DNA from: Alopecurus myosuroides
Lineage: Eukaryota > Streptophyta > Magnoliopsida > Poales > Poaceae
Reading direction: 5' to 3'
NCBI GenBank assembly: GCA_028641055.1
Contig: CM054062.1
Span: forward strand, 238,154,376-238,218,375
Length of the DNA: 64,000 nt
The notes under the pieces are model-generated. The model was given only the letters and a program-made list of their open reading frames with translations, did no database searches and was not told the origin of the DNA. Position numbers and translations under genes: made by a program. Positions 11,771-24,202 of this stretch are shown one piece after another. The first letter of the stretch is position 1; each line of letters starts with the position of its first letter.

Positions 11771-12622
11771 CCCCATCTGTCACGTTTCTATCACTCGAGC
11801 ACAGATGTAAGGAAGGCATGAACCCACTATCTAGCATATAAACCCTCTCTTGAAGGTGAAAACAACTACGTGGCCAAGGTAATCATAAACACCAGAGAGC
11901 ATTGCAAGACAACATTAAAACTCTACAAATATAAGTGAAGCATCTCAGATTAACATGAACAAAATAATCATAATATTATGGTTTATCGGATCCCAGTAAA
12001 CATAACATGCACAATTACATAACGGTGGTCTCGATCATATGAGGCAGCTCATGAGACTCTAAACATGGAGGCATACCGGAGAGTACAAACAAGTAGCTAC
12101 TGCTATGGACCCGTAGTCCCGAGATGAGATACTCACTCATATGTCTGGAGGCGATCATGGTGATTTAGAGGCCTCTGGTGACAATTCCCCCTCCCGCATG
12201 GTGCCTAAACAAGGCGGCAGAAGGCTAGATTGGAATTTCGGGGTGACATCGCCTCTCTAGGGAAATTTATAGGCAAAGAGGCGACGGGAGGCCATGTCCG
12301 GGGCACCCAGGGGCCCACCAGGCTCGACCTATGGTGGAGCCGCGCCTGGAACCCCTCCGAATCTTCTTTGGACTCCTTCTTTGTTCCGGGTAAAAAAAGA
12401 TCTCCATGAATTTTGAGCCCTTTCTGAGAATATATTTTTAAGAAATTTTCTGAACAGAAAAATAGCAAAAAATAGCAACTGGCCTAGGCCATCTCGTTAA
12501 TAGGTTAGTATATGAAAACGAGAAACAAAAGAAAACATGAGAAAACATGTGAAAAACATAAGGGCATTGGATAGAAAAGAAGCATGTAGTATAAAAATTA
12601 TAGATAAGTTTGCAACGTATCA
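11771..12622 (-). repeat. Partial gypsy LTR, TGATACG family, minus orientation
   Basis: The minus strand starts TGATACGTTGCAAACTTATC at 12622 and runs through the family's AGGCGATGT, GAGGCCTCT and ATGCCTCCATGTTTAGAGTC blocks. It stops at 11771, where the copia LTR begins. It is diverged from the two plus-oriented copies. Confidence 0.7.
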
Positions 12623-13900
12623 TAAGCCAATTTGGGTTATGGTACGTGATCAACGCAATTACTGTTGAATTTTTATTTGCTTTTTGGCCACTTAGCTGAA
12701 TAAATAATTATGAGAAATCGCAAGGCCCATTCAGGTGGTTCCATGGTATGAATACAAAGTTGGAGTGGGACTAAGTACCATATTGCTAGTTGGGATAGAG
12801 AGTTGAGACAACTTATAAAGTGAAACTCTTTTATCACTGTAAGTACCGCGTGAGAATAGGAGGATTCCATGCGCACTCCTCCTCCTCCACTGCCCGCCTC
12901 GCGACATCACGCATGCACGTTGGGTTTCGTGAATGGAGTTCGAGCTAGACCCCTTTGTTTTATGGAAGCTCAATTTGCATGGTGCAATAACTGTATGTGT
13001 ACTCGTAAAAATGCATATGCATGCTTGACACATACCCTGATTTTTCCACCGCGCGGCAGATCCTCTACATCCTCAGTCTTTAGAGAACCGAATAATCAGA
13101 TCCAAAACTCACTACTCGAAAAACCACTCACTTTTGTATCGCTATTGTCTATTTCCTTTGATGTGGTGCTTTCAAATTTCCCCATAACGACGACCGCATG
13201 CACAGCCGTCCGAGAGAACAAGCCTCCAAAACTCCACCCCTTGAGATCATGCATCGTGAGAGGGCCAATAAAGTTTGGGGGGGAGCGTCTCGGCGCGACA
13301 ACTCGCTTCTGTTAGTCTATATTTGCACCCACTGTTTGACTACTTTCTCGTCAGCGTCATGACCAACAGCAATGAAGCTATGATGGGACCTTCCCAGTCA
13401 ACATGCATGTGCTACTTCTCTCCCTTTGCACTAATATTTGGTCCACATACAAATATCATAGATGTTTCTAGTCTCTCATATGCGGTTAGATTTACTCCTG
13501 ATGGTGATTTCGCTAATTAAAATTATCCAAAATTTTCTTAATTTCTCAACAATTACCTGATCGAATATTCAAATGGAAAATCCTGCCATAATTATAACAT
13601 TTTTGCCAAGATATTTTTCGGATAATTACATATATCACATTTTAATTTTTTGGAAATATTATGATCTTATGATTAATTTCTGATATTGCGAATTACTAGA
13701 AAATTCACACCTCCAGCTCACGAGATTATGTTTTTTCACAAAAAGATAAAACTCAGCAATAACACGTCGGGCGGCTCTATTATTCAACACATCTCGTCTC
13801 GGCGACCGCTTATTGCGAGTCCCATTAGGACTCGCCCGTGTGTTGTCCAGTAAGCGAGCCCATTTATCGTCCTTGTTAAGAGAAAATGAAACGAGAATAA
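12623..13900. other. No gene supported
   Basis: This is mixed-composition DNA with a 148-codon frame (12869-13315) that matches nothing I recognise and has no typical gene surroundings. The part from 13510 to 13740 is AT-rich. Nothing further is claimed. Confidence 0.5.
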
Positions 13901-13902
13901 GC

Positions 13903-13971
13903 GGGACCAGGATTCAAACCTCATATCCGCGCTAAGGGAACACATGGGCACAACCATTGGGCTACCACGCC
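13903..13971 (-). mobile_element. tRNA-like sequence, probably the head of a SINE
   Basis: The minus strand has an A-box-like TAGCCCAATGG (13964-13954) and a B-box-like GGTTTGAATCC (13920-13910). The span from A-box start to B-box end is 55 nt, the spacing expected for tRNA positions 8-62. The seven bases before the A box (GGCGTGG) only partly pair with the sequence after the B box, and the D and anticodon arms are poor, so this is not a working tRNA. A SINE body would run to about 13735, where a T/A-rich stretch lies. Confidence 0.45.
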
Positions 13972-13984
13972 TTCTTTGTACAAC

Positions 13985-14345
13985 TATCGCTTTTAACCAT
14001 TTTATTGCATCTTTTTCTTTTCTGTTTCTGTTTTTTTTTGTTTTATTCTTTCTTTTTTTTGTTTTATTTTTCTTTATTTTTTTCTAAATATTTGTTTTTA
14101 TTTTTGTTTTGTTCACTGAATTTTTTTGTTTAGAATTATATTTGGTTTAAACTGAAAACTGTTCAAACTTTAAAATGTTAAAAGAAATCAAATTTGTATT
14201 TTGTTCGGATAAAAAATTGTTCAAATTTTAAAATTGTTCAAATGAAAAAACGTTCAGATTAAAATTTGTTCAAATTTGAGAATTGTTCACACGCAAATTT
14301 TGTTCATGTTTTAGAATCGTTCAAAATTAAATTAAAATGTTTTAG
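13985..14345. repeat. AT-rich segment with repeated TTGTTCAAATTTT-type words
   Basis: T-runs are followed by many imperfect copies of TTGTTCAAATTT, TTCAAACTTT and TTGTTCATGTTTTAGAA. Such filler is common inside Triticeae DNA transposons, but no terminal repeat was found to define an element. Confidence 0.5.
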
Positions 14346-16480
14346 AATGCTTTATTTGGTTGATTTGGCGCATGCTCACACCATGTTTATGACTATGAAC
14401 CAGTCACGAATAGCCTCCATGACGACTTAGTTTTTGAACTATGATACCGCTTATGCTTTAACTAATGATGCTTATGTCGCTATGCATGATTATGGCTCTT
14501 ATGCTCTATTGATTTGTCGCTCCCAGTCTTTTGCTAGCCTCCACCTGTACTGAGTATGATCTCTACTCGTGCATCCAACTCCCTTAAACTAATTTTTTCC
14601 CATTGTTTCCACCATGCCTACCTACATGTGGTATTTAACTGCCACTCCAAAGTAAATTGCTCATATGTTACCTTTAAAACCTTCAAAATTACTCCTGCTT
14701 TATGTTCCTGTTTTTGCTCATGAGGACATCAATAGAGAATATTTATCTCACTTGTTGATTGGATTTAACACCCTGGATTGGTGGCTTCATCCGCTTATCC
14801 AAATGATAGAAGAGCTGGCTGCGGGGTTCCCAGACCCAAATTAATACACACAAAATCTCTTCACTATTTTTGCCCCTGATTTATCAGTCAAAGCATAATT
14901 GTGTAAAAAAAGAGAAAAAGGGATGACCTTCTACCTAGATGTGTCCTTCACATGAGAGCCTCTCTTGTGAATCCAGTTGGCTTGTGACGTACTATATTTT
15001 CTATTTACCATTCGTTGACATTAGCATACATCTCCCAAAATATAGACACTCCTCCACGGTATGTGATTGTTGGCAGGCACCCGAGGATTCGGTTATCCAT
15101 GGTTTGTGAAAGATGGATGAGAGGAGTGTCAAACTTTTAATACCTCTGTTTAATAAAATAAAAAGCTCTAGCACATGAGTGATCCCTGCTTCCCTCCACG
15201 AAGGGACTTTATTTTACTTTTATGTTGAGTCTCCATCTTCTAAATTTATGCACAGTTGAGAGAGCATTTTTGCCATTCTTAGTTCTACGTGCATTGTCCC
15301 ATAAACATCAATAATTTCTTCACGATGTGATATCTTTTGTTCTAAAATTATTTTCTCTAGTCTTCCTCATGAACTTTGAAGGTGTCCTGGCATTTATGTT
15401 TTGCCCCACCCTTAAGGACTAGCGAAATATCACTTTGCCATGCTTTCTCTATACCTGAAACAAACGTTTATCTTTCTTTGCATTATTACTCATGATCCTT
15501 TGTTTGAGATACTCTTCATGATGAAAAGTGATTGCGTTGCTTTATTATTAAAGTTCTATTTATCATGTTTGTGTTTGAAGTTCTATGATCTCAGCTTGCA
15601 TATGCGTTTACATTTTTATGATCAAGATTATGTTAGTAGCATGTCACCTCAGAAATTATTGTTTTATCGTTTACCTACTCAAGGACAAGTAGGAACTAAG
15701 CTTGGGGATGCTTGATACGTCTCCAACGTATCTATAATTTCTGATGCTCCATGATAATATTATGCCAATTGCTACATGTTTTCTCCCTTCTTTATGTCAT
15801 TTTTACACGTTTTCCGAGACTAACCTATTAACAAGATGCCAAGTGCCAGTTCCCTGTTTTTGGTTTCAGAAAAGTTGTTCTGGAAATATTCTCGGAATTG
15901 GACCCCACAAAGCCCGAAATGCCTATTTTTTCCGGAAGCATCCAGAAGACCGAAGAGGGGTCGAAGAGGGGCACCAGGGGGCCCACACCATGGGGTGGCG
16001 CCCCCTGGCCGCGCCAAGGGGTGGTGAGGGGGCCCCAGGGCTCCACCGCCTCTGACCTTTCGCCTATTTATTCCCCCTGGATGGAAAACCCTAAATACCT
16101 GATCCAATATCCCCGAAAAGTTCCGTAGCCGCCGCCACCATCAACCCTAGATCAGGGGGGTTCTGAAGTTGTCTCCGGCACCCTGCCGAAGAGGAAATCA
16201 TCACCGGAGGCCTCTACGTCACCATGCCTGCCTCTAGAGTGATGCGTGAGTAGTTCATCCTTGGACAACGGGTCCATAGGAGTAGCTAGATGGCTGTCTC
16301 CTCCTCTTATGCCTCCATGTTTAGATCTCGTGAGCTGCCTAACATGATCGATATTGATCTTATGTAACTCTATGTGTTGTGTTTGCTGGGATCCCATGAA
16401 TATTGAACTTATGCCAAGTTAATTATAGTCTTTATTGCATATGCTATTTGTGATCTTGCATACTTTCCGTTGCTAGCGGC
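14346..16480 (+). mobile_element. Gypsy element tail: internal 3' region (14346-15712) and partial 3' LTR (15713-16480)
   Basis: The internal region is non-coding and ends in the priming tract AGCTTGGGGATGCT. The LTR begins TGATACGTCTCCAACGTATC at 15713 and shares the TGCCTCCATGTTTAGATCTC block with 8411-9736. It breaks off near 16480, where a copia 5' region starts. Frames inside (for example 15440-15715) have no recognisable domain. Confidence 0.75.
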
Positions 16481-16481
16481 A

Positions 16482-16922
16482 GAGGGTGGAGAAGAAGGGC
16501 GGCGCGCAACCTTCGGACGGTGGTGGTAGTGGATGGGGGCGGAAGAGAATCGCTTGGCTGATACCATGATAGAAATAGAAGATGGGAGAGATTGAACATG
16601 CCCAGGTGGGTACCGTGTTACCTCGTTTATATCGAAATATTACAAGATAAGCATGGAAACAAATCAACTCTAATCCCTAAGAATAATGGCCTGATTATAG
16701 AATATCTCAGGCTCCAAATATGGCTGGGAATAACCGCATATATGGTATATGCGGATTTCCTAACAATATATATGTTGGGTACAATGGTTGCAATCTTGCA
16801 TCACAGGTTTGGGTACAACGTGTGCAATTCTAACTATACTAGATACTAGAAACCGTCAATGGTACGTTCTGACGGAAGAGCACCGCCAGAAAATCTTGTC
16901 TGGCTGCATGCGTTCTCTAACA
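16482..16922 (-). repeat. Small Ty1/copia-type LTR (16567-16922) with primer site
   Basis: On the minus strand the LTR runs from TGTTAGAGAACGC (16922) to TTTCTATCA (16567), 356 bp. It is followed directly by a tRNA-Met-type primer site TGGTATCAGCC (16566-16556) and a short GC-rich leader. This is the start of a minus-oriented element whose body is missing; the gypsy LTR at 16480 cuts it off. Confidence 0.65.
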
Positions 16923-17268
16923 AGTATGCCCTCCATATTTTGCACCCGTATCATATCGATGACATGTAGGTGATGTATTGTGTTTGTTCTTGGAGATGAT
17001 GGGAACGGGTGAGTTGTCTGCTTGAATCTAGCAGAGTCACCATTTGATAAAAGAAGTTCATCGATTTTCTTAGCTTCAAGTTCACTGATCGGTAAAGCAG
17101 CAGTGTCGTAGTCAACTTGCTCTGACCTGTTGTTTATTAAAAGGCTCTCCCTTTCGATAATCTTCTCTCGTCAAATTTTCTGAACATATCAATAGTGTGC
17201 AACTACATTTTCGTATTAACTTCATTTGGTTAGTGGTGTAACATGACACTCCTCTGAATGTTCTTCAG
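16923..17268 (-). other. Coding-like remnant next to the small copia LTR
   Basis: Read on the minus strand, about 17120-16923 is open and protein-like (SEQVDYDTAALPISELEA, then KKIDELLLSNGDSARFKQ). It ends in ATGGAGGGCATACT against the LTR start. It might be the 3' end of a copia internal region or a captured gene piece. It is not recognised. Confidence 0.3.
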
Positions 17269-17379
17269 ACATGCAGAGCCTGGAGTGCAGGAGTGGGTTG
17301 GTACTTCTTCAGCCTGGGTGAACCATTACCATGGAGGTATCAAGGCTAAACCAGATGCTTCAACACACGGAGGTCAAAT
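17269..17379 (+). other. Exon-like segment broken by the copia insertion
   Basis: After an acceptor-like TTCTTCAG (ends 17268) a 37-codon open stretch begins HAEPGVQEWVGTSSAWVNHY and continues HGGIKAKPDASTHGGQI, stopping where the copia LTR begins at 17380. On the far side of the copia (25852 on) another acceptor-like TTTTTCAG precedes an open stretch starting CLGQYPRKQLCMH. The protein is not recognised and the link between the two pieces is inference. Confidence 0.3.
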
Positions 17380-19025
17380 TGAAGGGTATGTTGCATAGAA
17401 AACAAAAAAATTCCTACGCGTGATAAACCCGAATGGTCAAGATCTAATCTAGGAGATGAAATGTAACGGGGAGAAAGAGAGTCTTGAGAAAACATACCCT
17501 CGAAGACTCAAAGTGTTACGAGATCAAATATCATTGTTGGCATAGTCGTACTCACGTCGATCCTGAGCGAGAAGATGTGCACCGCAATCCGGCGGTGCCT
17601 CCGTGATCGGTCACACGTTCAGCTCGATGAAGACCTCCGTTCCCTCGATCCAGCGGGGTAGCGGAAGTAGAGGATCCCCCGGAATTCCAGTAGCACGACG
17701 GCGTGGTGGTGGTGAAGAATCCCACGGTCAGGGCTTCACCAAGCCGGAGACCATGGAATGGAGCAGAGGGTGGAGGGAAAGGGAGGTGGGCAAGTGTGTG
17801 GAGGAGGGGGAGCTCTCACCCTCCTTTTATAGGGAGGGGGAGGCAGCCCAAGGGGGTGCGACCAGCCATGGTGTGCCCACACCTCTTCCCCTCTTCATTT
17901 GAGTGGAAGCTCCACTCACACCCACTCATGCTCCCTTAATTTTCCACTTAGAAAATCCAAAGGTTTTTATTTAATAAATAAATAAAACATTTTTATTTCT
18001 TTATTTCTATTTGTTAATTCCATTAACAAACATTTGCATGCAGCACCCCGAATCATTTGTTAATTCTATTAACAACCATTCGACGAAAAAACCCTTGAAC
18101 TATTTCAATTTTCCCCGAAACAATTTCGGAGCTGCCCAAAACATTCTTCGGTATTTTGTATCCTCTCAAACGCTTCATCAAACCTTAAGTGTGTCACCCT
18201 ACGGTTCATGAATAATATAGACATGATCGAGACTCCTCTCCGATCAATAATCAACAGCGGAATCTGGAGATCCGTGACGACTCCTATATATTCAACGATG
18301 ACTCTCGTGATCGTGTGAACCTTCAACGTCGTAACTATTTCCCTTTGTCTCGCGATATTTTACTTGTCCGAGATCCGATCATAGGTATCAACCATACCTT
18401 GTTCGATCGCGTTACCTGACAAGTACTCTTTTCTCGTTCCCGTGATATGGCATCCTTTTGACCTAGTCACGTGCTTGCAAGCGGTGTCGATGTGATATCA
18501 CCGAGAGGGCCCAGAGTATATCCCTCCGTCATTTGGATGGACAAATCCCACTCTTGATCCATGAGCTTCAACTAACACTTTCCGAATACCTAACGTCACC
18601 TTTATAGTCACCCTGTTACGGTGTGACGTTTGATGTCATCAAAGTACTCTTTCGGTATTAGTGATTAACACGATCTCATGGTCTAAGGAATAATGTTACT
18701 CCGAATGTAAGACATAACAACAAAACTAAATGACATGATCGTATTGTTATAGTTAGTCAGGGTCTAAGTTCAGCACGTCATTCTCCTAATGACATGACCC
18801 CACTATTAACAACATCCAATGTCTATGATCAGGAAACCTTGATCATCTGTTAATCAACGAGCTAGTTAAAAGAGAGGCTTTACTAGGAACGTTTGTTTGT
18901 TTATTAATCACACATGTATTAACGTTTCCGGTTAATACAGTTCTAGCATGAAAAAAAACATCTATCATAAACAAGGAATAACATAATAAACACTTTATTA
19001 TTGCCTCTCGGGCATATTCCCTTCA
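17380..19025 (-). repeat. 3' LTR of the copia element (1646 bp)
   Basis: On the plus strand it begins TGAAGGGTATGTTGCATAG and ends GGGCATATTCCCTTCA. It is collinear throughout with 24203-25851 and 10119-11770, with scattered substitutions. Short frames inside it (17603-17939 and others) are LTR sequence. Confidence 0.9.
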
Positions 19026-19106
19026 GTTTCCCACATGCACTAGGGGCAATAATCTATATTACATAGTGATGAATCTAACACCCATTGAGTTCTGGTGTTG
19101 ATCATG

Positions 19107-22100
19107 CTATGCCTTTGAGAGAGGTTTAGTCAACGGATCTGCCACATTCAGATCCGTATATACTTTGCGAATCTTCACATCCCCAGCTGCGACATGTTCA
19201 CGGATGGAGTGAAAACGGCGCTTGATATGCTTGGAATTCTTGTGAGACCTTGTCTCCTTAGCATTGGCTATGGCACCATTGTTGTCACAATAGATAACCA
19301 TTGGATCCAATGCACTCAGAACCACACCTAGTTCGGATATGAACTCCTTCATCCAAACTACTTCCTGTGTTGCCTCCGAGGCAGCAACATATTCTGAATC
19401 TGTTGATGATCTCGCCACCACGGATTGCTTGGAACTCCTCCAGCTTACTGCTCCTCCATTCATAACAAATACGTACCCGGACTGAGACTTAGAGTCATCC
19501 AGATCAGTGTCGAAGCTAGCATCGACGTAACATCTTGCGACGAGCTCTTCTTCACTGCCATATACGAGAAACATATCCTTAGTTCTTGTCAAGTACTTAA
19601 AGATATTCTTGACCGCCGTCCAGTGTTCCAAACCTGGATCGGATTGGTACCTACTAGTCAAACTAATAGCAAGTGCCACATCCGGTCTTGTACATAGCAT
19701 AGCATACATGATAGAACCTATGGCTGAAGCATAGGGAATCCTATTCATTATCTCTCTATCTTCTGCTGTAGCTGGACACTAAGTCTTACTCAACATTTTG
19801 CCTTGCAACATAGGTAAGAACCCCTTCTTACTATCTTCCATTCTGAACTTCTTCAGAATCTTGTCAAGGTATGTACTTTCCGAAAGTCCAATTAAGCGTC
19901 TTGATCTATCCCTGTAGATTTTGATGCCTAATATATAAACTGCTTCACCGAGGTCTTTCGTCGAAAAACTACTGTTCAAATAACCTTTTACGCTTTTTAA
20001 AAGTTCTATATCATTTCCAATCAACAATATGTCATCCACATATAGTACTAGAAATGCTATAGAGCTCCCACTCACTTTCTTGTAAATACAAGTTTCTCCG
20101 TATGTTTGGACAAATCCAAACCCTTTGATCACTTTATCGAAATGTAGGTTCCAACTCCGGGATGCTTGCTTCAGTCCATAAATGGAACGTTGAAGCTTGC
20201 ACACCTTGTCAACATCCTTAGGATCAACAAAACCTTTGGATTGCATCATATACAACTCTTCCTCAATGTCACCATTAAGGAACACCATTTTGACATCCAT
20301 CTGCCAGTTTTCATAATCAAAAAATGCAGCAACTGCTAACATAATCCTAACTGACTTCAACATCGCTACCGGTGAGAAAGTCTCATCGTAGTCAACTCCT
20401 TGAATTTGTTGGAAACCTTTTGCGACAAGTCGAGCTTTATAGACGGTCACATGACCATCAGCCTCAGTTTTTTTTTAAGATCCATTTGTTCTCAACGGCC
20501 TTACGGTCACCGGGTAAGTCCACCAAAGTCCAAACTTGGTTTTTGTACATGGATCATATTTCGGATTTCATGGCTTAAATCCATTTGTTGGAATCTGGGA
20601 TCATCATCGCTTCTTCATACGTCGCAGCGTCATCACCTCCATCTATCATGAAGTTTAAGACGGGATTCCCATACAGTTCAGGAGCTGTACGATCCCTACT
20701 TGACCTGCGAGGCACAGTAATTTCCTCTTCTGGAGTTTCATGATCTTGATCATTAGCTCTCTCTTCAAATGACAAGGTAGGCACCAGAACAACTTTCGGT
20801 GCTGCGCTACTCGCGATTCCAAGAAGAGAAGGTTCAATAACCTCGTCGAGTTCTACCTTCCTACTATTCACACCTTTCGAGAGAAACTCCTTCTCTAAAA
20901 AGGATCCATTCTTGGCAACGGAAATCTTTCCTTCGGATCTGTGATAGAAGGTGTACCCTATTCTTTCTTTAGGGTATCCTATGAAGACGATTTTTTCCGC
21001 TTTGGGTTCGAGTTTATCAGGTTGAAACTTCTTCACATAAACATCGCATCCCCAAACTTTTAGAAATGACAGCTTAGGTTTGTTTCCAAACCATAATTCA
21101 TACGGTGTCGTTTCAACGGATTTAGATGGTGCCCTATTTAAAGTGAATGCAGCGGTCTCTAGTGCATAACCCCAAAACGATAGTGGCAAATATGTAAGAG
21201 ACATCATAGATCGAACCATATCCAATAAAGTATGATTACGACGTTCGGAAACACCATTACGCTGTGGTGTTCCGGCAGGTGTGAGTTGTGAAACTATTCC
21301 ACATTGTTTCATATGCATGCCAAACTCGCAACTTAAATATTCACCTCCTCGATCAGATCATAGAAATTTAATCTTTCTGTTACGATGATTTTCAACTTCA
21401 CACTGAAATTCTTTGAACTTTTCAAATGTCTCAGATTTGTGTTTCATTAAGTAAATATACCCATATCTACTTAAATCGTCTGTGAAAGTGAAAAAATAAC
21501 GATATCCACCGCGCGCCGATACACTCATTGGTAGACACACATCAGTATGTATGATTTCCAGTAAGTCTATCGCCTGTTCCATGGTTCCGGAAAACGGGGT
21601 TCTAGTCATCTTGCCCATAAGGCATGGCTCGCATGTTTCAAATGATTCATAATCAAGTGATTCTAAAACTCCATCAGAATGGAGCTTCTTCATGCGTTTA
21701 ACACCAATATGACCTAAGCGGCAATGCCACATGTAAGTAGCGATATCATCATTCAACTTAATTCTTTTGGCATTCACATTATGAATATGTGTATCAATAC
21801 TATAAAGATTCAGAAGAAATAAACCATTCTTCTCAGGTGCGTGACCATAAAAAATATTATTCATATAAATCGAAAAACAATTGTTCTCAGACTTAAAGGA
21901 ATAACCACTCTGCATTAAGCAAGATCCAGAAATGATATTCATGCTTAATGTAGGCACCAAATAACAATTATTCAGGTTTATAACTAATCCGGATGGTAAA
22001 CGTAGAGGTAGCGTCCCGACGACGATCACATCAACTCTTGATCCATTGCTGACGCGCATCGTCACCTCATCCTTTGCTAGTGGTCGCTTATTCTGTAGCT

Positions 22101-23031
22101 CCTGTTTCGAGTTGCATATGTGAGCAACCGAACTAGTATCAATCACCCAGGCGCTACTGCGAGTACTAGTAAGGTACACATCAATAACAAGTATATCATT
22201 TATACCTTTGTTCACTTTGCCGGCCTTCCTATCTGTCAGATATTTCGGGCAATTGCGCTTCCAGTGGCCAGTGCCCTTGCAATAAAAGCATTCAGTCTCA
22301 AGCTTAGGGCCATACTTGGTTTTCTTCTCAGGTGTAGCAACAGACTTGCTACCCTTCTTGAAGTTTACCCTTGCCTTGTCTTTCTTGAAACCAGTGGTCT
22401 TATTGATCATCAACACTTGATGTTCTTTCTTGATCTCCACTTCAGCAGTTTTAAGCATCGAGAGAAGCTCTGGAAGAGTCTTCTTCATGCCTTGCATATT
22501 ATGGTTCATCACAAAGTTCTTGTAACTAGGTGGCATAGATTGGAGAACATGATGTATCCCTAGCTCATTGGGAATCGTTATTCCCAAGGCTATGAGTTTA
22601 TCGGCGTACGCAGACATCTTGAGTACGTGCTCACTAACGGAGTTGTTCTCTTCCATCATGCAGCTAAATAACTTTTCTGAAGCGTCATAACTCTCAACTG
22701 CGGCATGGGTATCGAAAATCATTTTCAATTCTCCCATTGTAGCAAAGGCAGTGTTGTTCTCGAAACGTTTTCGCAGCTCTGGCTCTAATCCAAAAAGGAT
22801 GTCGCAGTGAACTATACGGTGGTCTTCTTGTTGAGTCAAATAAACATTTTTATCTTCATGAGAAGCATCATTAGAGGACGGGTCACCTAGCGGTGCATCA
22901 AGCACATAGAGCTTCTTGCAAGCGGTGAGGAGAATCCTCAGGTTAAGTGCCCAGTTGGTAAAGTTGCTTCCATTGTTCGCTAGTTTTTCTCTCTCCATGA
23001 ACATATTGAAATTGAAGTTGGGTGGTGCCAT
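19107..23031 (-). pseudogene. Ty1/copia gag-pol polyprotein, broken
   Basis: Domains in order from ATG 23031: Gag; CCHC knuckle CFYCKGTGHWKRNC; protease with DTSS where DTGS is usual; GAG-pre-integrase with the HCRLGHIGVKRMKK region; integrase core (HTDVCLPMSVSARGGY); reverse transcriptase with YVDDILLIGND; RNase H with YVDASFDTDLDD and ending VADPLTKPLSKA. The reading is broken by a TGA near 21357, stops near 20577, a shift in an A-run near 20470 and a TAG near 19778. It cannot make the full polyprotein. Minus-strand frames at 21358-23031, 20575-21318, 19779-20450 and 19107-19748 are the surviving pieces. Confidence 0.9.
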
Positions 23032-24202
23032 GTTCTACAACATATTTGCAAAGACTATTTAGACTAGGTTTATGATAAATTAGGTTCAACTTAATTCTAA
23101 AATTATCCCATGAACTCCCACTCAAAAACAACATCCCTCTTAGTCGTCTTTAGTGATTACACGAACCAAATTGACTACACCGAAACCGATCATCACGTGG
23201 GACAGTGTAGTTGCAAAGGCGAACATCAACATGGTCATCATATCATCCATATGACTCATGCTTTACCTTTCGGTTACCTGTTCCGAGGCCATGTCTGTAC
23301 ATGCTAGGCTCGCCAAGTAGAACCCTAGTATTGCGTGTGTTTCAAGGCCATGTATGTACATGCTAGGCTTGAAAACACCCGTTGTATACAAACGTTGAGT
23401 CTATCACACCCGATCATCACGTGGTGTCTCAAAACGATGAACTTTCTTAACGGTGCATACTTAAGGAAGAACACATTATTATCTTGATATTAAGTGAGAC
23501 GGATCAGCTTATAATGCTACCGTTGCGATCTAAGCAAAATAAAATGCATAAAAGGATTAACATCACATGCATGGATAATGTGATATGATATGGTCCTTCT
23601 TGCACTTGATCTCCATCTTGTGCATCATGGTATGATCTCCATCATTCCACCGGTGTGGCACCAAGGTCCGTGGCACCTCCATCTTGATTGTCCATTACAA
23701 CATATCACATGGATACGATATACAACACGCATGCCATAAAATAAGACAACCATATGGCTCCAGCCGGTATGTCAATAATTTATAAAAGATATCATCTCAT
23801 ACATAACGTTTGTAACATTGACCATATCACATCACATGCCCTGCAAAAACAAGTTAGACGCCTCTAATTTATTTTTGCATATTTTACATGGCTTGGCCTT
23901 ACGAGGATAGAACCGTTTATACCTACGTACAAAAACCACAACGTTGATAAAACATATTTTTAACAACCCTTTGTAGATTAGATCTTCACTATAGTAGAAG
24001 AAACGAACACCCCCTCAGTCACAAGTGAGACAATTCTCGCGTACATAGTACACGTAAACTTAGTCCAGGGCAGCTTCATCCTACTATGCCACTAAGATCA
24101 TAAAATACTCAAGGAGGCAAAAACATGATCATCAACGCCCACATACTCCTATGTGTTCTACCCGTACAAATCATCTACGCATGGATCCGACTCTAATACC
24201 AC

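Noticed and set aside
12869..13315. 148-codon frame as a gene
   Set aside because: No recognisable domain, no splice or promoter context, and repeat-rich surroundings.
13903..13971. Functional tRNA gene
   Set aside because: The acceptor, D and anticodon arms do not pair properly; only the internal promoter boxes are recognisable.
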